From VGRW01 sp031396695 (GTDB taxonomy: Bacteria > Myxococcota_A > UBA9160 > SZUA-336), in contig JANNLG010000171.1 of the NCBI GenBank assembly GCA_031396695.1, positions 9,123 to 73,122 on the forward strand: a DNA stretch of 64,000 nucleotides. The letters run 5' to 3'. Below are positions 45,640-53,610 of the stretch, one piece after another (within the stretch, counting starts at the first letter, position 1; every line of letters starts with the position of its first letter). The notes under the pieces were generated by a model, which did not search any database, was not told the DNA's origin, and saw only the letters and a program-made list of their open reading frames with translations. Made by a program: the position numbers and the translations under genes.

Positions 45640-46743
45640 TCAGGCCGCCGCGGGCGTCTCCGGTAGCGGACCGACGTAGCGCGAGCCGGGCCGGATGATG
45701 CGCGAGCTCTGGCGCTGCTCGTCGATGTGCGCGAGCCAGCCCGCCACGCGCGCGACCGCGAAGGTCGGCGAGAACAGCTCCTGCGGCAGACCGATCGCGT
45801 CGAGCAGCACGGCCGTGTAGAACTCGACGTTCGCGGCCATGCGGCGCTCGGGGCGGCGCTCGCCGAGCGACGCGACGGCGACGCGCTCGACCGCGCGCGC
45901 GAGATCGAGCCGATCGCTGCGCAGGCCCGTCTCGCGCAGGCGCTCGACGGCGCGCTCGAGCACTGCCGCCCGCGGATCGCGCACGCGGTACACGCGGTGG
46001 CCCATGCCCATGATGCGCCGGCCCGAAGCCAGCTCGCCGGTGATCCAGCTCGAGGCGTTCTCGGGCGTGCCGATCGCGTCGAGCATCGCGAGCACCGGCC
46101 CGGGCGCGCCGCCGTGGCGCGGCCCCTTCAGCGCGCCGAGTGCAGCCACCACGGCCGACACCGTGTCGGAGTCGGTCGAAGCGACCACGCGCGCGGTGAA
46201 CGTGGATGCGTTCATGCCGTGATCGGCGGCGGTGACCAGGTACGCGTCGAGCGCGCGGCTGCGCGCCGGATCGCTGCCGTGCGCGCTCGCCATGCGCAGG
46301 TAGTCGGCGGCGTGACCGAGCGCGGGATCGGGTGCGATCGGCGCCGAGCCGCGCTGTTTGCGCGCCCACGCCGCCGCGAAGACCGCGACCGAAGCCGTGA
46401 GCTCGGCACGCAGCTCGCACTCCGGAATCTCGCTCGCGCGCAGCTGCGCGAGCGCCCCGCGCACGGCCTCCATGCCGTCGGGCGCATCGAGCGCGCGGCC
46501 GAGCGAGCGCAGGCGCGCGAACGCGCGAACGCGTGCTCGGCCCAACTCCTCACGCACGTCCTCGTGCGCAATCGGACCGGGCAGCTCGCCGCTCCAGAGC
46601 AGCGCGCAGGCCGCCTCGAAATCGGCTCGCTGCGCGAGCTGCTCCACGTCGTGCCCGCGCACCACCAGGCGGCCGCGCTCGCCGTCGACGTCGGAAAGGC
46701 AGGTCTCCGCCACCACCACGCCCTCGAGTCCATCCATCTGCAT
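45640..46743 (-). CDS. Citrate synthase family protein
   Basis: A 367-residue citrate/methylcitrate synthase-type enzyme. It has the opening GLEGVVVAETCLSDVDGERG, the first catalytic His in ADHGMNASTFTARVVAST, the second in GMGHRVYRVRDPRA, and near the C-terminus NVEFYTAVLLDAIG, where the usual catalytic Asp of NVDFYS is replaced by Glu, then RVAGWLAHIDEQ. The Asp-to-Glu change is found in some short citrate synthases, so activity is likely but kinetics may differ. ATG 46743 has AAGGAG 7-8 bases upstream. It is divergent from the second citrate-synthase-like gene with 78 bases between them. Confidence 0.9.
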   Translation of the reverse strand: MQMDGLEGVVVAETCLSDVDGERGRLVVRGHDVEQLAQRADFEAACALLWSGELPGPIAHEDVREELGRARVRAFARLRSLGRALDAPDGMEAVRGALAQLRASEIPECELRAELTASVAVFAAAWARKQRGSAPIAPDPALGHAADYLRMASAHGSDPARSRALDAYLVTAADHGMNASTFTARVVASTDSDTVSAVVAALGALKGPRHGGAPGPVLAMLDAIGTPENASSWITGELASGRRIMGMGHRVYRVRDPRAAVLERAVERLRETGLRSDRLDLARAVERVAVASLGERRPERRMAANVEFYTAVLLDAIGLPQELFSPTFAVARVAGWLAHIDEQRQSSRIIRPGSRYVGPLPETPAAA

Positions 46744-46784
46744 CGCACTTCTCCTTGGACCTCTACCTTGCCGCTGATCCATTA

Positions 46785-46812
46785 CTTGATCAACGTTGAT
46801 CGATCGATCAAG
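46785..46812. promoter_or_regulatory. Palindromic operator-like element between divergent citrate-synthase genes
   Basis: It contains the perfect 14-base palindrome GATCAACGTTGATC (46788-46801) overlapped by GATC repeats, and outer arms CTTGATC (46785-46791) and GATCAAG (46806-46812). It ends 9 bases before the GTG of the HTH-citrate synthase gene, so a bound protein would cover that promoter. Confidence 0.55.
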
Positions 46813-46821
46813 ATACGAGCC

Positions 46822-48063
46822 GTGAAGACGCGAACCGACGCAGCGCTCTGCGCGCGCGAGGCGGCCGAATTCCTGGGCGTGAAGCTCGCGACGCTCTACG
46901 CCTACGCGAGCCGCGGCCGCTTGAAGAGTGTGTCCGGGACGCGCGGCCGCGCGCGGCGCTACGCGCGCGCCGATCTCGAGGCACTGCGCGCGCGCAGCGC
47001 CGGACCCGCCGCGGGCGCGCTGCGCTTCGGCGAGCCGGTGCTCGAGACGCGCATCACCGACATGACTCCGCTCGGGCCGGTCTACCGCGACCGGCTCGCG
47101 AGCGAGCTCGCGAGCGCACGCGCTCCCTTCCCGTCGGTCGCGGAGCTGCTTTGGACCGGCGCCCTGCCCGCGCGCGCGCCGAGCTGGCCCGCCGGCGCGA
47201 CGATCTGGCCGGCGCGCGAGCTCGCGAAGCTCGTGCCGCGCGGCAGCCCACCGCTCGGCGCGCTCGCGATCGCGCTGCCGGTGCTCGCGGCGAACGATGC
47301 CTCGCGCTTCGACGCGCGACCCGAGGCCGTGCTCGCGCGCGCGCGCGGCTTGCTGCCGCAGCTCGCGGCCTCGTACGCGCTCGCGCTCGATCCACGCCGG
47401 CTCGCACCCGCGCTCGAGGCCGGCGACCCGGCGCGCGCGCTCGCGATCGCGCTCGGCGCGCCGACCACGAAGCCCGCGCTCGAGCTCCTGAACGTCGCAC
47501 TCGTGCTGCTCGCCGATCACGAGCTGAACTCGTCCACGTTCGCGGCGCGCGTGGCGGCCTCGACCGGCGCCGACCTGTACGCGTGTCTCGGCGCCGCGGT
47601 CGCCGCGCTCAGCGGACCGCTGCACGGCGGCGCGAGCGAGCAGGTCGAGATCCTCGCTCGCGAAGCTGCGAACGCCGCCGGCGCGGCCAGCGCCGTGCGC
47701 GATCGCATGCGCCGCGGCGAGCGCATTCCCGGATTCGGTCACTCGCTCTATCCGGATGGCGATCCGCGCGTGCCGCCGCTGCTCGAGGCCGCAAGACGGC
47801 TTGCCCCACGCGCGCCGCGCGTGAAGACGATCGCGGCGATCCTCCACGCGATGGACGAGGCCGGCCGGCCCAAGCCCAACGTCGACGTGGCGCTCGCCTG
47901 CGCCTGCGCTGCGCTCGATCTGCCCCAAGGCCAGGGCCCGGCGATCTTCGCGATCGGCCGCGCGGCGGGCTGGGTTGCCCACATCCTGGAGCAGTACGAG
48001 GCCGGCTTCGTGCTGCGACCGCGCGCCCGTTGGGCGGGCCCCGCTGGTATGCTGCGCGCGTGA
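46822..48063 (+). CDS. Citrate synthase-like protein with N-terminal helix-turn-helix domain
   Basis: A 413-residue fusion. Residues 8-60 are a MerR/excisionase-type HTH (CAREAAEFLGVKLATLYAYAS, RGRLKSVSGTRGRARRYARADLEAL), and the remainder is a citrate-synthase fold: PVLETRITDMTPLGPVYRDR, LADHELNSSTFAARVAAST (His), GFGHSLYPDGDPR (His) and KPNVDVALACACAALDL (Asp), RAAGWVAHILEQYE. The catalytic triad His/His/Asp is therefore retained. The combination suggests an enzyme that binds DNA, or a regulator sensing acetyl- or propionyl-CoA/oxaloacetate. GTG 46822 starts just after palindromic DNA shared with the divergent citrate synthase gene. Confidence 0.87.
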   Translation: MKTRTDAALCAREAAEFLGVKLATLYAYASRGRLKSVSGTRGRARRYARADLEALRARSAGPAAGALRFGEPVLETRITDMTPLGPVYRDRLASELASARAPFPSVAELLWTGALPARAPSWPAGATIWPARELAKLVPRGSPPLGALAIALPVLAANDASRFDARPEAVLARARGLLPQLAASYALALDPRRLAPALEAGDPARALAIALGAPTTKPALELLNVALVLLADHELNSSTFAARVAASTGADLYACLGAAVAALSGPLHGGASEQVEILAREAANAAGAASAVRDRMRRGERIPGFGHSLYPDGDPRVPPLLEAARRLAPRAPRVKTIAAILHAMDEAGRPKPNVDVALACACAALDLPQGQGPAIFAIGRAAGWVAHILEQYEAGFVLRPRARWAGPAGMLRA

Positions 48064-48175
48064 GCGGCAAGCCCGAGGTCGATGAGCGGATCGGTCCGTC
48101 AGTGGTTCGAATGCGGTGCGGCGAGCTCGGATCGAAAACCCGCGGCCTTTTGCCGTGACTACCCCGGAGGCGTGA

Positions 48176-49000
48176 ATGTACGAGCAGATCCTCTACTCGG
48201 TCGAAGACCCCGTCGCGCTGATCACGCTGAATCGGCCGGAGCGACTGAACGCCTGGACCGATCGCATGGGCGACGAGCTGCGCCACGCGATCGCGCGCGC
48301 GGAGGCCGACAAGAGCGTGGTCGGCATCGTGCTCACCGGGGCGGGCCGCGGCTTCTGCGCGGGTGCGGACCTGAAGGGACTGCAGGCGATCACCGTTGGC
48401 GAGCGCGAGCGCGGCGGCACCGCTTCGGGACTCGCCGCCGACCCCGGCGACACCGAAATGGGTGAGTCGTTCCGCAAGCACTACTCGTACCTGATGTCGG
48501 TGCGCAAACCGATCATTGCCGCGATCAACGGACCGTGCGCCGGCATGGCGATGCCGATCGCGCTGTTCTGCGATCTGCGCTTCGCGGCCGAGAGCGCGAC
48601 CTTCACGACCGCCTTCGTGCGCCGCGGCCTGATCGCGGAGTGGGGCCTGGCCTGGACGCTGCCGCGGCTGGTCGGCTCCGCGCACGCGCTCGACCTGTTG
48701 CTCTCGGGCCGCAAGATCGATGCGCGCGAAGCCGAGCGGATCGGGCTCGTGAATCGCGTGCTCTCCGACGAAAAGCTGGTCGCCCACTGCGTCGACTACG
48801 TGCGCGAGCTGGCGGCGAACGCCTCGCCGGCCTCGATGATGGTGATGAAGCGGCAGGTCTACCAGCAGCTCACGAGTGAACTCGGCCCGGCGTGCGACGA
48901 GGCCGTGAAGCTGATGGTGGAAAGCTTCTCGCGACCCGACTTCAAGGAGGGCGTGCAGTCCTTCCTGGAACGGCGACCGCCGAAGTTCCCGCGCGTCTAG
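48176..49000 (+). CDS. Enoyl-CoA hydratase/isomerase family protein
   Basis: A 274-residue crotonase. Oxyanion-hole motifs are FCAGADLKGLQA and NGPCAGMAMPIALFCDLRFA; the Glu position near FVRRGLIAEWGLAWTLPRLVG appears as Ala-Glu-Trp-Gly, with one acidic residue in place. It is close by eye to the enoyl-CoA hydratases acting in fatty-acid or carnitine-like CoA pathways. ATG 48176 has CGGAGG 6-7 bases upstream. It is followed after 10 bases by the exosortase gene with its own AGAGGAG Shine-Dalgarno; no functional tie is evident. Confidence 0.9.
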   Translation: MYEQILYSVEDPVALITLNRPERLNAWTDRMGDELRHAIARAEADKSVVGIVLTGAGRGFCAGADLKGLQAITVGERERGGTASGLAADPGDTEMGESFRKHYSYLMSVRKPIIAAINGPCAGMAMPIALFCDLRFAAESATFTTAFVRRGLIAEWGLAWTLPRLVGSAHALDLLLSGRKIDAREAERIGLVNRVLSDEKLVAHCVDYVRELAANASPASMMVMKRQVYQQLTSELGPACDEAVKLMVESFSRPDFKEGVQSFLERRPPKFPRV

Positions 49001-49010
49001 AGGAGTCCGC

Positions 49011-50465
49011 ATGGTCGGGTGGCTCTGGCTCGCTCCGTTCATCCTCGCCTTCACACCGACGGCGATCTGGCTGTACCAGCGCGGCACGCAATCGGCGTTC
49101 AGCGAGGTGCACACGCTGTTCATGCCGCTCGTGCTCGCGTACCTGATTCGCGAGCAGCTGAAGCTCGATCCGGACCCGACCCCGCGCTCGTCAGCACTGG
49201 GCTTCCTGTTCGTCGTGCCCGCGCTGGCGCTGGTCGCGCTCGACGCGGCGATGCACACGCAGATGCTGGGCGCGATCGCGCTGGTGATTGCGCTGCCGGG
49301 GATCTCGCTGCTCCTGCTCGGCACGCGCCGCACGCGCGAGCTCGCGTTCCCGCTCGCGCTGGCCGTGTTCATCGTGCCGATTCCCACGGGCATGCTGACG
49401 CCGCTCTACAGCGTGCTGCGGCCGATCGCCGCGATCGGCACGACCTGGCTGGTGCCGCTGTTCGGCATGCCGATCGCGCGCGTCGGCACGGCGCTCTCGG
49501 TGCCGGGACTCGCGGTCGAGGTCGCGGACAACTGCTCCGGCTGGTCGTCGCTGCAGGCCGCGGTGATCACGGCGCTGGTGCTCGCGCACTTCTCGAGCTC
49601 GAAACAGCGGAGGCTCGCGCTACTGCTCTCCGCCATCCCGGTCGCGATCGTCTGCAACATCCTGCGCGTGACCGCGCTCGTGTTGCTGGCGCAACGCTAC
49701 GGCGCCGAGCTGCTCGACACCACGCTGCATCCCGCGTCGGGCGTGATCCTGTTCGGTGTCGTGATCGCGGTGCTGTTCGCGATCGCGGGACCCGACGCCA
49801 TGCGCTCGGCCAAGGCTTCGGGCCAGCGCGTCGTCGTCGCGACGCGCTACGCGCTGGCGCTCGCGGCGCTCTGCGCGCTCGCGCTGATCCCGGTCGGCAT
49901 GCACTCGACCGCGCGCCTGCGCGGCGACGACTGCGCGAACGCCGCCGCGCTCGTGCCCTCGGACGGAAGCGTCGATCCCGCCCGCGCGCTGTTGATGCAG
50001 CAGCAGTACAAGGCCTCGCAGTGGCGCGAGGGTACGCTGCCGGCAACCGCGGACACGCCGGCGCTTCGCTACGCCGTGATTCGCAACTACGAACCGAGGC
50101 TGCTCTACTACCGCGGCTCGCGCCGGCTCTGGCAGGACGTCGAGCCTGGCGCCGACACCATCGAGTGGCTGGAGTCCGACGACGGCCGGCTGCCGATCGT
50201 GCGCTCGCAGCTCGCGGGCGATCGGCCGGGGCAGCCGCGCGCGGTGATCGCGTCGCTGCTCGTCTACGAGGGCGAGCCCGTCGAAACCGGCTGGCGCGCG
50301 CAGCTCCGCGCGGCGCCGCGCCAGATGTTCACGGGCAGTCGCCCGATGACCTTGTTCACGGTACGGGGTGACGTGCAGGGCGGCGATCACGCGGCGGTGG
50401 AAAAGCGCGCGCACGCGTACCTGCTCGATTCGTGGCGAACCTACCGGGCTCTGTGCCGGCACTGA
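49011..50465 (+). CDS. Exosortase with fused EpsI-like C-terminal domain
   Basis: A 484-residue membrane protein. Residues 1-290 contain eight or so helices and the exosortase triad: Cys175 in VADNCSGWSSLQAA, Arg219 in NILRVTALVLLA and His240 in TTLHPASGVILF. Exosortases process proteins with a C-terminal PEP-CTERM-type tail. Residues about 300-484 are a periplasmic EpsI/DUF3485-type domain (QQYKASQWREG, LLYYRGSRRLWQDVEP), commonly fused to exosortases of polysaccharide loci. I see no PEP-CTERM substrate or polysaccharide locus in the window, so this is an orphan here. The stop lies inside the start of the next gene. Confidence 0.9.
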   Translation: MVGWLWLAPFILAFTPTAIWLYQRGTQSAFSEVHTLFMPLVLAYLIREQLKLDPDPTPRSSALGFLFVVPALALVALDAAMHTQMLGAIALVIALPGISLLLLGTRRTRELAFPLALAVFIVPIPTGMLTPLYSVLRPIAAIGTTWLVPLFGMPIARVGTALSVPGLAVEVADNCSGWSSLQAAVITALVLAHFSSSKQRRLALLLSAIPVAIVCNILRVTALVLLAQRYGAELLDTTLHPASGVILFGVVIAVLFAIAGPDAMRSAKASGQRVVVATRYALALAALCALALIPVGMHSTARLRGDDCANAAALVPSDGSVDPARALLMQQQYKASQWREGTLPATADTPALRYAVIRNYEPRLLYYRGSRRLWQDVEPGADTIEWLESDDGRLPIVRSQLAGDRPGQPRAVIASLLVYEGEPVETGWRAQLRAAPRQMFTGSRPMTLFTVRGDVQGGDHAAVEKRAHAYLLDSWRTYRALCRH

Positions 50466-52699
50466 GCACACGCACCGCGTTCCGAACCTGCCCGATCTGC
50501 GAGGCGAGCTGTGGACTCGCGCTCTCGCTCGAGGGCGAGCGCGTGCTGCGTGTGCGCGGAGACGAGCGCGACGTCACCAGCCGCGGCTACCTGTGCCCGA
50601 AGGGCGCCGCGCTCGGCGAGCTGCACCACGACCCCGACCGGCTGCGCACACCGCTCGTGCGCGGGCCCGAGGGTCTGCGCGCGGCGAGCTGGGACGAGGC
50701 GTTCGCGGAGATCGAGCGGCGCCTGCAGCCGGTGATCGAGCGACACGGCCGCGGATCGGTCGCCGTCTACGTCGGCAATCCCACCGCGCACGACTACTCG
50801 CTCTACGCCTATCTGCCCGCGCTGCTGCTGGCGGCCGGCACGCACCAGCTCTACACGGCGGGCACGGTCGACCAGCAGCCGAAGCAGGTCGCGGTGAACT
50901 GCATGTTCGGCACGGCCTGGGGCATTCCCGTGCCGGACGTCGACCGCACGCAGTATCTGCTCGTGCTGGGCGCGAACCCGGCGGCTTCAAACGGGAGCCT
51001 GCTGGTCGCGCCGGATCTACAGGGCCGGCTCGACGCGATCCGCGCGCGCGGCGGGCGCGTGGTGGTGGTCGATCCGCGCCGCACGAAGACCGCCGAACGC
51101 GCCGATGAATGGCTGCCGATCCGACCTGGCACCGACGCGCTGTTCCTGTTCGCGCTGGTGAACACGCTGTTCGCGGAGGGGCGCGTCGCACTCGGCGCGC
51201 TCGGCGCGCACGTGAACGGAGTCGAGCGGCTGCGCGAGCTCGCGGCGGAGTTCACGCCGGAATCGGTCGAGGCGCGTTGCCGGATTCCCGCAACCACGAT
51301 TCGCAGGATCGCGCGCGAGCTGGCGAGCGCCGAGCGCGCCGCCGTGTACGGCCGCGTCGGCACCTGCACGCAGGAGTTCGGCACGCTCGCGAGTTGGGGG
51401 ATCGACGCGCTGAACGTGCTCACCGGAAACCTCGATCGCGTCGGCGGCGTGATGTGGAGCCGGCCGCTGGCCGGCGGCGACCACACGCGCGGCGCGAAGG
51501 GGCGCGGACCGGAGTTCCAGGTCGGCCGCTTCCGCACGCGCGTGCGCGGGGCGCCCGAGGTTCTGTTCCAGCTGCCCGCCGCCTGCCTCGCCGAAGAGAT
51601 CGACACCCCCGGCGAGGGACAGATCCGCGCGCTCGTGGTGATCGCCGGAAATCCCGCACTCTCGGTGCCCGACGGCGAGCGGCTCGACCGCGCGCTGGCG
51701 CAGCTCGACTGTCTGGTCTCGCTCGACCTGTTCGTGAACGAGACCGCGCGCCACGCACACGTCGTGCTGCCGTCGCCCTCGCCGCTGCAACAGCCGCACT
51801 ACGACGCCCTGCTCTATCAGGTCGCCGTGCGCAACGCCGCACGCTACTCGAAGCCCGTCCTGCCGCTCGACGTCGACGCGCTGCCGGAGTGGCAGATCAT
51901 GCTGCGCCTGGCCGCGATCTTCGCCGGCCAGGGCGCGAAGGCGGACGCGAACGCGCTCGACGACGGCTACTTCGCCGCGCGGCTACACGCACAGGTGTCG
52001 GACCCGAGCTCGCCGATCCACGGCCGCGACCCGGGCGAGCTGGTCGCGCTCGCCGCCGGACGGCGCGGGCCCGAGCGCATCCTCGACCTCGAACTGCGCA
52101 CCGGTCCCTACGGAGACGGCTTCGGCGCCGTGCCGGGCGGGCTCTCGCTCGCGGAGCTCGAGCGCCACCCGCACGGGCTCGATCTCGGTCCGCTCGAGCC
52201 TGCGCTGCCGGACGTGCTGCGCACGCCGAGCGGCAAGATCGAGCTCGCGCATCCATACCTGGCCGCCGACCTGCCGCGGCTGCGCGAGCGCCTGTCGCGT
52301 CCTGACGACGACGGGCTGCTGCTGATCGGCCGGCGCGACCTGCGCTCGAACAACTCGTGGCTGCACAACGCGCCGTCGCTGATGACCGGTCGCGAGCGCT
52401 GCACGCTGGTCGTGCACCCCGCCGACGCCGCCGAGCGCGGCCTCGGCGGCGGCGATCTCGCGCAGATCCGTTCCGCGGCTGCGACGCTGGTGGTCGCGGT
52501 AGAGGTCAGCGACGAGGTCGCGCGCGGCGTCGTGTGCTTGCCGCACGGCTTCGGACACGGCCGGGCGGGCGCGCGTCTCACGGTCGCCGCACGCCGACCC
52601 GGCGTGAACTCGAACGCGCTCTCGGATGCCCGCGCGCTCGACGCGCCGTCGGGAACCGCGGTCGTGAACGGCATCCCGGTCGAGGTCGCACGCGCCTGA
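50453..52699 (+). CDS. Molybdopterin-dependent oxidoreductase (bis-MGD, DMSO reductase superfamily)
   Basis: About 748 residues. The N-terminal [4Fe-4S] site is C13-x2-C16-x3-C20-x27-C48 (TCPICEASC and GYLCPKG), then the Mo-bisMGD domains (YVGNPTAHDYSLYAYLP, LLVLGANPAASNGS, VVVVDPRRTKTAERADEW, NVLTGNLDRVGGVMW, VVIAGNPALSVPDG) and the C-terminal MGD-binding beta-barrel (RRDLRSNNSWLHN, RGVVCLPHGFGHG). No twin-arginine signal is visible, so it is probably cytoplasmic. The active-site ligand is unclear and no partner subunit follows. GTG 50453 is preferred; GTG 50432 would lengthen the overlap with the exosortase. Confidence 0.9.
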   Translation: MPALSTRTAFRTCPICEASCGLALSLEGERVLRVRGDERDVTSRGYLCPKGAALGELHHDPDRLRTPLVRGPEGLRAASWDEAFAEIERRLQPVIERHGRGSVAVYVGNPTAHDYSLYAYLPALLLAAGTHQLYTAGTVDQQPKQVAVNCMFGTAWGIPVPDVDRTQYLLVLGANPAASNGSLLVAPDLQGRLDAIRARGGRVVVVDPRRTKTAERADEWLPIRPGTDALFLFALVNTLFAEGRVALGALGAHVNGVERLRELAAEFTPESVEARCRIPATTIRRIARELASAERAAVYGRVGTCTQEFGTLASWGIDALNVLTGNLDRVGGVMWSRPLAGGDHTRGAKGRGPEFQVGRFRTRVRGAPEVLFQLPAACLAEEIDTPGEGQIRALVVIAGNPALSVPDGERLDRALAQLDCLVSLDLFVNETARHAHVVLPSPSPLQQPHYDALLYQVAVRNAARYSKPVLPLDVDALPEWQIMLRLAAIFAGQGAKADANALDDGYFAARLHAQVSDPSSPIHGRDPGELVALAAGRRGPERILDLELRTGPYGDGFGAVPGGLSLAELERHPHGLDLGPLEPALPDVLRTPSGKIELAHPYLAADLPRLRERLSRPDDDGLLLIGRRDLRSNNSWLHNAPSLMTGRERCTLVVHPADAAERGLGGGDLAQIRSAAATLVVAVEVSDEVARGVVCLPHGFGHGRAGARLTVAARRPGVNSNALSDARALDAPSGTAVVNGIPVEVARA

Positions 52700-52714
52700 G
52701 CGGGCGATCTCGAG

Positions 52715-53584
52715 TCAGGCGTAGCCGGCGGGCAGCTCGCGGGCCGGTGATTCCTCGAGCAGGTAGCTGCGATTGCAGAACGCTTCGCGGAAGCCGACGC
52801 GCTGGTAGACGTGGCGGGCGGCTTCGTTCGCCTCGTCACAGTAGAGTGTCACGATCTCGTAGCGATCGAAGAGCCGGGCGCAGATGCCGCGAACGCCCTC
52901 TGTCGCGTGACCGCAGCCGCGCGCAGCGCGCGGGACGAACACGCCGCCGAGCTGCACCGTGTTCGCGCTGGCTGCGCCGACGTGCACCTGGAACACGATC
53001 CGGCCGCGCGCGCGCGCGATCCACCAGCGGCCGTCGCGCACGTCGCTCGCGTGGCGCTCGCGGAAGCCCGCGGCGTCGGCGGCCTCGCGGTCGTCGTGCA
53101 GGTCTTCGCGGTGCTGCTCCGCGCTGTTCGCGGTCAGCTCGAGCAGGTCGGACGCGCGCGCCGGCTCGAGCAGCATGCGCTGCGCGGCGGCGCTCGGCCC
53201 GCACAGCTCGGCCGCGCGCGCGGCGAACACCGGCTCGCGGCGCGTCCAGCGCAGACCCGGGGCGTGGCGCTGGTACTCGCTCCAGAACGGCTCGGTGACG
53301 TCCTCGCTGCCCACGATGTGACGCGGCCGGATTGCCGTGCGCGCGGCCGCCGCCGCGAGCGGTGCGAACGCGCGCGCGTCGCGCACTTCGAGCGCGGTTC
53401 CCCCTTGCGGGCCGATCATCAGCACCGCCTCGAGCCGCCCGCCGGGCGCGTAGCCGTAGAAGCCCGGCACCCGGCCCAGCACGCCGGCCGCGACCACGTA
53501 GTCGAGAAACACGTTGTGGAGCGGCCGCGCGCGCAGCAGCGCGCGGGCGTCGAAGCCGTCGGCGGCGGTCAGGGGGCGAACCAT
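52715..53584 (-). CDS. GNAT family N-acetyltransferase with DUF4081-like N-terminus
   Basis: A 289-residue protein. Residues 1-130 match the DUF4081-type domain that precedes GNAT in many actinobacterial and deltaproteobacterial proteins (LHNVFLDYVVAAGVLGR, EAVLMIGPQGG); residues 140-280 are the acetyltransferase core with VQLGGVFVPRAARGCGHATE containing the acetyl-CoA pyrophosphate loop, and VTLYCDEANEAARHVYQRVGF. The substrate is unknown. ATG 53584 follows TACCCT by 7 bases with no Shine-Dalgarno, overlapping the divergent promoter of the ABC transporter. Confidence 0.86.
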   Translation of the reverse strand: MVRPLTAADGFDARALLRARPLHNVFLDYVVAAGVLGRVPGFYGYAPGGRLEAVLMIGPQGGTALEVRDARAFAPLAAAAARTAIRPRHIVGSEDVTEPFWSEYQRHAPGLRWTRREPVFAARAAELCGPSAAAQRMLLEPARASDLLELTANSAEQHREDLHDDREAADAAGFRERHASDVRDGRWWIARARGRIVFQVHVGAASANTVQLGGVFVPRAARGCGHATEGVRGICARLFDRYEIVTLYCDEANEAARHVYQRVGFREAFCNRSYLLEESPARELPAGYA

Positions 53585-53591
53585 CGGCGTC

Positions 53592-53601
53592 AGGGTACCA
53601 T
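53592..53601. promoter_or_regulatory. Overlapping divergent -10 boxes around GGTACC
   Basis: AGGGTACCAT contains TACCCT on the minus strand (ending 7 bases before ATG 53584) and TACCAT on the plus strand (9 bases before ATG 53611), sharing two bases. The -35 boxes are not convincing, so this is a suggestion only. Confidence 0.4.
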
Positions 53602-53610
53602 CGCGCTCCG

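Noticed and set aside
50453..52699. A selenocysteine site in the molybdopterin oxidoreductase
   Set aside because: The frame contains no internal UGA; the active-site residue, whatever it is, is not Sec.
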